A stretch of 14,100 nucleotides of DNA from DYIB01 sp049320945 (GTDB lineage: Bacteria > Pseudomonadota > Gammaproteobacteria > Burkholderiales > Rhodocyclaceae). The stretch spans positions 1 through 14,100 of the forward strand of contig JBMOQT010000065.1 in NCBI GenBank assembly GCA_049320945.1. Reading direction: 5' to 3'. A program made the position numbers and the translations under genes. Numbering within the stretch: the first letter of the stretch is position 1; the number at the start of each line of letters is the position of its first letter. This document shows positions 1-5,771 of this stretch, piece after piece. The notes under the pieces are model-generated. The model was given only the letters and a program-made list of their open reading frames with translations, was not told where the DNA came from and did not search any database.

Positions 1-1142
1 GCCGCCCGCCACTCCAGGTTGCCAAACAGGCGCGTCCATGCCGTCGTGTGCCAGTTGGCGTTGTTGAGCAGGATCGCCGAGCGCAGCCGGTCTGTCAGTT
101 TTTCCGCTCCCCATACCACACGGGTCTGGTTGCTTGGCCGGAACACGTGCTGAATCTCGAAGCTGGTGCGCTCCGTGCGTCGGCTGAAATCCAGGTTGGT
201 GGGGCCCAGAAAGGGAAGGACGGAAACGTAGATATCGGCACCGCTTTCCCGGACCTGGTAGGCGCGCAGGCCGATTTCCCCGTCATTTGGCAGCGAACGC
301 CGCCAATGCAGCTGGGCGAAATAGTGACTCGCCTGCTGGGTTCTCGTCGGATTCTCCATGTTGCCGCTGAATCCGGCACCGGCCGAGTTCTCGTTGGCCC
401 CCAGTTGGAGGGTGAGTTCGTCCTCGGCAGTAAGCCGATGGTCGCCGCGGAAATTGAAGAAACTCACGTGGCGGTCGTCGTGGATGTTGTCGAAGCCGCT
501 GTCCCGGCGCCGACCGGCGCTGACGCGGAAATCCAGGTCCCCCAGGCGAGCGCCGTGGCGCAGCAGGTTGTCCTCGATCGCCTGGTTGCCCCCGGTGTAC
601 TCCGCCAGGGTGCCGCGGCTCTGGGAGGCATGGCGGGTGATGATGTTGGCCACCCCCAGGAAGGCGTTGGCGCCATAGGCCGCCGAATTGGAGCCGCGCA
701 CCACCTCGATGCGCTCGATGTCGTCCAGGGAGATGGGGATGGTGTTCCAGTCCACGCCACCCAGGTAGAAGGACGAGTACATGGAGCGGCCGTCGATCAG
801 CACCTGCATGCGCGGCGAGTACTGCCCGGTCAGGCCGTGGTAATTCACCGTCGGATTGGCGCCGTTGGCATAGGCGACGAGAAAACCGGGCACCAGGCGG
901 AACAGGTCGGCAATGTCCCGCACCCCCGATGCCTTGATCAATTCCCGGTCGATCACCGTGACGGCGCCGGGGGCATCGGCCAGCGGCTGCGCCAGGCGGG
1001 AGGCCGACAGGACCACGGGCAGCTCGGTGAGGAAGGCTTGCTCGGCCGCCTCGGCTTCGTCGGCGGCAGTCGGTGCCGGGATGCAGGACAGCGCGGCCAG
1101 CGTCGCCACGGCCAGCGCCTGAAGGGTCCGCATTTTTCTCAT
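1..1142 (-). CDS. TonB-dependent outer-membrane receptor, N-terminal part (runs off the left edge)
   Basis: Outer-membrane receptor that would import a scarce ligand using energy from TonB/ExbB/ExbD. 380 codons are visible, open to the edge. Seen: a signal peptide at residues 1-27 (basic start, hydrophobic core about 7-20, likely cleavage near PTAA/DE); a possible TonB-box-like stretch at about 41-47 (LPVVLSA); a plug domain at about 52-170 with typical phrases VLIDGRSMY (114-122), DDIERIEVVRGSNSAAYG (140-157) and GVANIITR (163-170); then alternating strands of the beta barrel. The start at 1142 is followed by a second in-frame ATG at 1133; neither has a strong ribosome site (AAGAGA lies before 1142). 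The plug resembles the CirA/BtuB type, but the ligand cannot be told from this part. I saw no cobalamin-riboswitch box upstream. It is divergent from the response regulator, which may control it. Confidence 0.9.
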   Translation of the reverse strand, partial: MRKMRTLQALAVATLAALSCIPAPTAADEAEAAEQAFLTELPVVLSASRLAQPLADAPGAVTVIDRELIKASGVRDIADLFRLVPGFLVAYANGANPTVNYHGLTGQYSPRMQVLIDGRSMYSSFYLGGVDWNTIPISLDDIERIEVVRGSNSAAYGANAFLGVANIITRHASQSRGTLAEYTGGNQAIEDNLLRHGARLGDLDFRVSAGRRRDSGFDNIHDDRHVSFFNFRGDHRLTAEDELTLQLGANENSAGAGFSGNMENPTRTQQASHYFAQLHWRRSLPNDGEIGLRAYQVRESGADIYVSVLPFLGPTNLDFSRRTERTSFEIQHVFRPSNQTRVVWGAEKLTDRLRSAILLNNANWHTTAWTRLFGNLEWRA

Positions 1143-1277
1143 AGTCTCTTATGTCTGTTTGTGTGAGGTAACAATGCCAGGTGGATGGCGCGGCCGCGGC
1201 CTTGCGCTCGCCTCGGTCGACGTGACGCCCTCGTGATGGCTCCAGCCGCGGCCTATTATGTCCGAGGCGCAGCGAAA

Positions 1278-1321
1278 TGGGCGCCCAATTCGCGCCGCGG
1301 CGGCTTGGTGGTTGGCGCCAA
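1278..1321. promoter_or_regulatory. Pair of similar GGCGCC-core palindromes (candidate operator)
   Basis: Two perfect 10-bp palindromes lie 34 bp apart: TGGGCGCCCA at 1278-1287 and TTGGCGCCAA at 1312-1321. They share 8 of 10 bases and both run into an A-T tail (AATT and AATT-like). The second sits in the spacer of the predicted response-regulator promoter. They lie in the 244-bp gap between the divergent receptor and regulator genes, so one protein bound here could act on both. The binding factor is not known; the adjacent LuxR-type regulator is a candidate by position only. Confidence 0.45.
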
Positions 1322-1333
1322 ATTCCGTATCAT
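1305..1333 (+). promoter_or_regulatory. Possible sigma-70-type promoter of the response regulator
   Basis: TTGGTG at 1305-1310 (3 of 6 to the -35 consensus) and TATCAT at 1328-1333 (5 of 6 to the -10 consensus) are separated by exactly 17 bp. This would give a leader of about 47 nt before the ATG at 1387. The weak -35 and the palindrome inside the spacer suggest a regulated promoter. No experimental support. Confidence 0.4.
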
Positions 1334-1386
1334 TGCGCCTTGGCTAATGACGATGACAACCTGGCGGATTGCGACAAGGGGGCGGT

Positions 1387-2034
1387 ATGGCGAAATTGCT
1401 GGTGGTCGAGGATCATGCCCTGGTGCGGGAGGGGCTGGTGCAGACGCTGTCCCAGCTCGACACGAAGTCCAGCATCGTCGAAACCAAGGATGCCGAATCC
1501 GCGCTCCAGATCCTGGAATCGGACGACGAGTTCGACCTGGTGCTGCTGGATCTGATGCTGCCCGGAATCAACGGCATGGCATTCCTGGCGGTGCTCAGAC
1601 GGCGCTTTCCTGCGGTTCCGGTGGTGATCATCTCCGCCCTGGATGACACGGAGACCATTGCGCGCGCCATGCGCCAGGGCGCTTCCGGTTTCGTTCCCAA
1701 GACCAGCTCCAGCGATGTGCTTCTGGAGGCTCTGCGCCTGGTGCTGGACGGCGGCGTCTACGTGCCGCCGCGGGCCATCGCCAAGGGCGTAGGCAAGCGC
1801 CCGGAAGGCGCCCGTTCTTCCCGCTCGCTGGTGGATCGCTTCGGTCTGACCACCGGGCAGATGCGCGTGCTGGAATTGCTCATGCAGGGCAAGTCGAATC
1901 GGGAGGTCGGCGAGCTGCTGGGCCTGACCGAAGGAACGGTCAAGATCCACGTGTCGAAGATATTCAAGGCGCTCAATGTCTCCAGCCGCGCCCAGGCGAT
2001 GGTGGCCTTGAGCCGCTACCGCGTCAAGGCGTGA
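1387..2034 (+). CDS. NarL/FixJ-type response regulator with LuxR DNA-binding domain
   Basis: Cytoplasmic transcription factor of a two-component pair, 215 aa, the usual family length. Receiver domain at residues 2-120: acidic pair E8/D9, phospho-acceptor D55 in LLDLMLPG, switch Ser83 and conserved K105 in GFVPK. A linker (about 121-150) leads to a LuxR-type helix-turn-helix at 153-213 (GLTTGQMRVLELL, SNREVGELLGLTEGTVKIHVSKIF). The start at 1387 is chosen because AAGGGGG lies about five bases before it; an in-frame ATG at 1369 would put that site inside the gene and add six residues not seen in the family. It converges on the sensor kinase gene with an 11-bp overlap and diverges from the TonB-dependent receptor. 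Pairing with that kinase and control of the receptor are inferences from position. Confidence 0.93.
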   Translation: MAKLLVVEDHALVREGLVQTLSQLDTKSSIVETKDAESALQILESDDEFDLVLLDLMLPGINGMAFLAVLRRRFPAVPVVIISALDDTETIARAMRQGASGFVPKTSSSDVLLEALRLVLDGGVYVPPRAIAKGVGKRPEGARSSRSLVDRFGLTTGQMRVLELLMQGKSNREVGELLGLTEGTVKIHVSKIFKALNVSSRAQAMVALSRYRVKA

Positions 2035-3940
2035 CCGTCTCGCCCTGGCGGGCGTGCAGGATGTGCTGTAGCAGGGCGCGCAGCTTGGCGGGCCGCACCG
2101 GCTTGGCCAGCCGGGCATAGGCGGTGCCGTTGAGCACCCGCTCCATGTCCGCCGGCGCCTCTCCCAGCAGGATCATCGCCGGGGTGACGCCGTGCCCGGT
2201 GCCCCGCGCCGCCAGAGCCGCGGCGCCCGTACGCTCCTCGTCGAACAGCACCACGTCGGGTGTGGCGAGCAGCAGCAATTCCGCTTCGGTCACGTTGTCC
2301 ATGTAGGTCGTGTCCAGGCCCCAGGACTCCAGCAGGGAGCACAGGCTGTCGCAAGTGGCGTCGTGGGGGCTGATCACCAGGGCGCGGGCGCTGAAGTTGC
2401 CGACCTTGGTTTCCTCCTCCGGCGGGGATATGGGCAGGGGTGTGGCGCGCGGTAGGGTGATGGCGAACACGGAGCCGCGTCCGAGTACCGAGCGCAGGCT
2501 CAGGGGATGTTCCAGCCGTTTGGCCATGCGGTCCACGATGGCCAGCCCCAGGCCCAGCCCCTTGCCCGGATCGCGCTCCGGATTGCCGATCTGGAAGAAC
2601 TCCTGGAATACCAGCTGCTGGTGTTCCGGCGCGATGCCGATGCCCGTGTCCCACACCTCGATGCGCACATCCTTGCCGGTGCGCCGCGCTCCCACCAACA
2701 CGCCGCCCCGTTCGGTGTACCGGATGGCGTTGGCCACCAGGTTGCCGACCATGCGCTCCAGCAGGCGCGGGTCGCTGCCGACCCACAGGCGGGTGGGGAC
2801 CAGGTGCAGGCGCAGGCCCTTGGCTTCGGCGGCAGGGCTGTGGGCGGCATAAATGCGCTCGAACAGCGGCTCGAGGGCGAATTCCTCGCGCAGGGGACGG
2901 GCCGAGGCCACATCCAGGCGGGAAATGTCCAGCAGGGCTTCCAGCAGCTCGCTCATCACCCCGACGGCGGCGCTGATCTGCCGCGCCAGCCGCTGCTGGG
3001 GACCGTTGCGCGTTTCATGCTCCAGCTCGGCCGCAAACAGCGACAGGGCATGGAGCGGCTGGCGCAGATCATGGGAGGCGGCGGCGAGGAAACGGGACTT
3101 GGCCAGGTTGGAGCGCTCCGCCTCCTCCTTTTTCTCCTTCAGTTCCGCCGTGGCGGCGGCGATGCGCTGCTCCAGGCGGTCGTGGCCCGCCTGCATGGCC
3201 GCCACCATCTCGTTTACTCCTTCCTCCAGGGCGCGCAGGGTGCCCGCCGGATGGGGCGTGACGCGGGTGTCCAGGCGGCCGGCACGGATGTCGGCCACGG
3301 CATTCTGCAGATTGACTATGGGCTCCAGCACGTCGCGCCCCAGGCGCACCGCCAGCAGGCCGCCGGCGGCCAGGGTGAGGAGAGTGAAGATCACCGTGAC
3401 GGCGAGCATTTCCCGTTTCTTGGCCAGCAGGCCGCTGCGCGACAGCTCGAGGACGACGCTGCCGATGGGATAGAAGTCGTCGCGCCGGCCGGGCGGGCTG
3501 GCGGCGCCGGGGCCCAGGACGAAGGGGTCGTCGGCCTGGCTGAAACGGTGCAGGATCTTGGCGTGGAAAAACAGCGTCTCGCCGTCGCCGCTCTTGCCGG
3601 TCCAGCCCTCGGGCAGCCTGTTGGGATCGCCCGTGAAGCGCGTGAGACCCGACTGGGCCAGGGGCAGGCCGGCCCGGTCGAACACCACCACCGCCGTGAC
3701 GTCGGGCTCCTGGATCAGTGTGTCGGCGAGATGGCGCAGCTCATCCCGGTTTCCCGAGAAGGCCCCGTACTGGGCCGCGGGTGCCAGCTGGCGTGCCAGG
3801 GCACGGCCGCGGCTGACCAGGGATTCCTCCACATCGGCATAGCGCAGCACGAGGAAATAGCCGGCCAGCACCAGGGCGATGATGATGGCCGGCATCAATG
3901 CCACGAACAGGACGCGTTCCTTGATTCCCCAGGTCTTCAA
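2024..3940 (-). CDS. Membrane hybrid sensor histidine kinase with C-terminal, partly degenerate receiver domain
   Basis: Inner-membrane sensor of 638 aa. Order seen: transmembrane helix at about 10-32; periplasmic part at about 33-178, whose start (RGRALARQLAPAAQYGAFSG) resembles the sensor domains of BarA-type kinases; second helix at about 179-200; HAMP about 200-255; coiled coil about 255-280; HisKA with phospho-acceptor H290 (AASHDLRQPLHALS); HATPase with N box (GNLVANAIRYT, 399-409), DTGIG (431-435) and GKGLGLGLAIV (459-469); receiver-like domain about 517-630 with D567 and K613. The usual N-terminal acidic pair of the receiver is reduced to H526/D527 and the switch Thr/Ser is replaced by G593, so phosphotransfer by this domain is doubtful. 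The start is a TTG without a clear ribosome site; the next in-frame ATG is residue 16, inside the first helix. Likely partner: the convergent regulator overlapping its 3' end. Confidence 0.92.
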   Translation of the reverse strand: MKTWGIKERVLFVALMPAIIIALVLAGYFLVLRYADVEESLVSRGRALARQLAPAAQYGAFSGNRDELRHLADTLIQEPDVTAVVVFDRAGLPLAQSGLTRFTGDPNRLPEGWTGKSGDGETLFFHAKILHRFSQADDPFVLGPGAASPPGRRDDFYPIGSVVLELSRSGLLAKKREMLAVTVIFTLLTLAAGGLLAVRLGRDVLEPIVNLQNAVADIRAGRLDTRVTPHPAGTLRALEEGVNEMVAAMQAGHDRLEQRIAAATAELKEKKEEAERSNLAKSRFLAAASHDLRQPLHALSLFAAELEHETRNGPQQRLARQISAAVGVMSELLEALLDISRLDVASARPLREEFALEPLFERIYAAHSPAAEAKGLRLHLVPTRLWVGSDPRLLERMVGNLVANAIRYTERGGVLVGARRTGKDVRIEVWDTGIGIAPEHQQLVFQEFFQIGNPERDPGKGLGLGLAIVDRMAKRLEHPLSLRSVLGRGSVFAITLPRATPLPISPPEEETKVGNFSARALVISPHDATCDSLCSLLESWGLDTTYMDNVTEAELLLLATPDVVLFDEERTGAAALAARGTGHGVTPAMILLGEAPADMERVLNGTAYARLAKPVRPAKLRALLQHILHARQGETVTP

Positions 3941-4001
3941 GGTTGGGCAGGGCCGAGAGCGGTGCTTTCGGGCAATTCGAAAGCAGTCATTGTGCTGTGC
4001 C

Positions 4002-4015
4002 GCCGCCGCGGCGGC
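4002..4015. repeat. GC-only perfect palindrome between the ATPase and kinase genes
   Basis: GCCGCCGCGGCGGC is a perfect 14-bp palindrome in the 86-bp gap between the ParA-like ATPase stop and the kinase start. In RNA it could fold, but no T-run follows on either strand, so it is not a typical intrinsic terminator. It may only reflect high GC content. Confidence 0.4.
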
Positions 4016-4026
4016 AAGGGGCGGAT

Positions 4027-4740
4027 CTAATGACGAATGGGACTGACCTGCCGTGGCTCAGGGGCGGCTCCGGCAGCTGCTGCGCCCGCGCCGCCCGGCT
4101 CCGCGGTGTCCGCCGGCTCGTCCGTCGGCTCCTCGCATGGTACCTGCAGCAGTTCCAGTACCTGGTGGGCCAAGGCCCGGCAGGCGTTGGCCAGGGGGGT
4201 GGGCAGGGCCGCGGGGATTTCCTTCTGCAGCAGCAGCTTGCTGGCCGACAGGGCGGGCACCGGCGTGAGGATGCGATCGGAATGGCGCCACAGGTGCTGG
4301 CGTACCGTCTTGTTTGCCGCTTCCAGCGCCCAGGGGTTGGTCGGCCATTGGGACGGCACGGCGTAGGCACGCGGGAAAGCCTCCAGGTCCTTGATCACGG
4401 TGCGGATATCCTCGTGGGAATCGCGGAAGGGCAGCAGCACCAGGTTGGCCAGGCCGTACAGCTTGCGGTCCATGTCGCTGCGGTTGCCACCGCCGTCGAT
4501 CACCCCCAGCCAGCCCTTGAGGCTGCGCACCTTGTCCACCACTTTGCCCAGGGCTTCGGCGGTGCGCGCATCGGCGACGAGATAGCGCCGGCCTTCGGGA
4601 TTGAGCGGCTCGCGCTGGGTGTCGGTGAGCACGCATACCGAGCGCTGCCGCAGCAGCCCGAAACCCTGGCACAGCATATGGGACAGGGTTGTCTTGCCGG
4701 TGCCCCCCTTGTTGCCGATGATGCAGACGATCTCCGCCAT
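4027..4740 (-). CDS. ParA/MinD-like P-loop ATPase, orphan
   Basis: Cytoplasmic ATPase of 237 aa. Deviant Walker A at residues 9-18 (GNKGGTGKTT) with signature lysine K11 and P-loop lysine K16, as in ParA, MinD and Soj; possible Walker A' aspartate D40 in VCVLTDTQ; Walker B-like WLGVIDGGGN at 77-86, where DGGGN replaces the more usual D-x-P-P type. A hydrophobic strand (ANLVLLPFRDS, 98-108) follows. From about 202 the tail is Glu-, Pro- and Ala-rich and probably disordered. The start at 4740 is set by GGGGAGG four bases upstream; the frame stays open for another kilobase upstream, but that stretch is only the shadow of the methyltransferase gene. No ParB, MinE or cargo gene lies beside it, so chromosome partition is not indicated; positioning of some other cargo, or a regulatory ATPase, is possible. 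It precedes the kinase gene by 86 bp on the same strand. Confidence 0.85.
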   Translation of the reverse strand: MAEIVCIIGNKGGTGKTTLSHMLCQGFGLLRQRSVCVLTDTQREPLNPEGRRYLVADARTAEALGKVVDKVRSLKGWLGVIDGGGNRSDMDRKLYGLANLVLLPFRDSHEDIRTVIKDLEAFPRAYAVPSQWPTNPWALEAANKTVRQHLWRHSDRILTPVPALSASKLLLQKEIPAALPTPLANACRALAHQVLELLQVPCEEPTDEPADTAEPGGAGAAAAGAAPEPRQVSPIRH

Positions 4741-4760
4741 GATGCCTCCCCAACAGATTT

Positions 4761-4839
4761 TCGGCGCCGCAGGCGCCCACACCGTTCCCCTCTCCCTCCA
4801 AGGAGGGAGAGGGGCTAGGGGTGAGGGTAAGGGCGCCGA
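4761..4839. repeat. REP-like palindromic element with nested outer inverted repeat
   Basis: Perfect 13-bp arms CCCCTCTCCCTCC (4787-4799) and GGAGGGAGAGGGG (4802-4814) with a two-base tip, followed by a CTAGGGGTGAGGG tail (4815-4827). Hairpins of this wording with a GTGAGGG tail occur as dispersed intergenic repeats in many proteobacteria (family knowledge). The hairpin is framed by an 8-bp inverted pair, TCGGCGCC at 4761-4768 and GGCGCCGA at 4832-4839, which I take as possible element borders. It sits in the 200-bp gap between the methyltransferase and the ParA-like gene and lacks a T-run. It may shape mRNA stability between the two genes. Confidence 0.65.
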
Positions 4840-4872
4840 TTGGACTGCCGCCCATTTTTTTCTCACTGAGCA

Positions 4873-4899
4873 ATTATCGGCACCAGCGCCCTGGGACAA
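4873..4899 (-). promoter_or_regulatory. Possible promoter for the ParA-like gene
   Basis: Read on the minus strand, TTGTCC (4899-4894; 4 of 6) and GATAAT (4878-4873; 5 of 6) stand 15 bp apart, shorter than the preferred 16-18 bp. Transcription from here would carry the REP-like hairpin in a leader of about 125 nt. Weak call from base matches only. Confidence 0.3.
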
Positions 4900-4940
4900 T
4901 CGCTTGAAATGCGGCCCCTTTTCCCGGCAATTCCGTGCCG

Positions 4941-5675
4941 CTAGCCGACGCGGTAACAGTAGAGCACCTGTCCGGCCCCGGCAACAGGCACCACGCGCTC
5001 GGGCGCCACGCCCGGCACCGGGAAGCGGCTGCTGATGAGCAGCGCGCCCGGCGCCATTTCGCGGCTGGCCTTGTGCCACAGGCGCTCCATGACCGCCGGC
5101 GACAGGAAGGCATAGACCGCGTCCATGCCGGCCAGGGAATGGCGCCAGAAGTCGGCCCGCAGCACCTGGCAGTTGGACAGCCGGGCGCAGCGCAGGCGCG
5201 CGACGAGATAGGGCAGCGGAGCGTGTTCCAGCCCCAGGCAGCGGGCGTCCGGCCGTGCGGCTGCCAGCTCCGCCAGCACGCCGCCGGTGCCGGCGCCCAG
5301 GTCTGCCACACGCAGGCCTGACCGGTCCGGCAGCAGCCGCACCGCCGCCCGCGCCGCTTCCCTGCTGCTCAGGTACAGGGGCGCTTCGCCGCGGAAGGTG
5401 CGCCAGTACACCAGCAGCATCAGCACGAAGGCGGCGAGATACAGCCAGGGCGGCAGCTCCAGGCGTCCGGCGAGGACCACGGCGGGCATGAACGAGACAT
5501 GGATCGGCAGCCACCAGTGCCCCGCCTTGAGGAAACGGCTGGCCAACGCCGCCAGTGCGCCCTGCACCAGGGCGAGGCCCAGGGGCGCCTGGGCCAGGCC
5601 GGGAAACGGCAGCAACAGGAGGGCCGCGGCCGCCCAGCCGGCAAGTTGAGCCAAGAGCGCCTTCCAGGCGGCCAT
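4941..5675 (-). CDS. Class I SAM-dependent methyltransferase with hydrophobic, membrane-spanning N-terminal half
   Basis: Predicted 244-aa protein. Residues 1-93 hold three to four hydrophobic stretches (about 7-25, 31-47, 57-70, 78-93), consistent with membrane anchoring. A loop (YWRTFRGEAPLYLSSREA, 90-107) leads to a short methyltransferase fold: motif I VADLGAGTGG at 123-132 for SAM binding, an acidic strand end CLGLE at 146-150, and later strands (MDAVYAFLSP, 184-193; GALLISSRFPV, 210-220). The ribose-binding acidic residue would be E150. The fold is short (about 140 residues) and I see no substrate-specific motif; a small-molecule or membrane-lipid substrate is only a guess. The start at 5675 has no clear ribosome site. 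It lies 96 bp after the oxidoreductase on the same strand and may be cotranscribed with it. Similar proteins are annotated as class I SAM-dependent methyltransferases. Confidence 0.82.
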   Translation of the reverse strand: MAAWKALLAQLAGWAAAALLLLPFPGLAQAPLGLALVQGALAALASRFLKAGHWWLPIHVSFMPAVVLAGRLELPPWLYLAAFVLMLLVYWRTFRGEAPLYLSSREAARAAVRLLPDRSGLRVADLGAGTGGVLAELAAARPDARCLGLEHAPLPYLVARLRCARLSNCQVLRADFWRHSLAGMDAVYAFLSPAVMERLWHKASREMAPGALLISSRFPVPGVAPERVVPVAGAGQVLYCYRVG

Positions 5676-5771
5676 GTGTTGGAGGTTGTCGGTCGGTTCC
5701 CGGGACGAACCCCAGTGTTGCCGAGCCGCCGCGCCTGGTCAAGCGCGAGCGGCCCGGCGCCCGGGAGAAGC

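Noticed and set aside
1143..1386. Cobalamin or other riboswitch upstream of the TonB-dependent receptor
   Set aside because: I looked for B12-box-like sequences on the minus strand leader and saw none; the gap is also short for a full cobalamin element plus promoter.
2507..4030. 507-codon open frame on plus opposite the hybrid kinase
   Set aside because: Low-complexity, His/Gln/Gly-rich translation without recognisable domain; the kinase on minus has all expected boxes.
4741..5742. N-terminal extension of the ParA-like frame
   Set aside because: The frame is open upstream only because of high GC; the extension is Pro/Gly/Arg/Ala-rich, crosses the REP-like hairpin, and the real start has a strong ribosome site.
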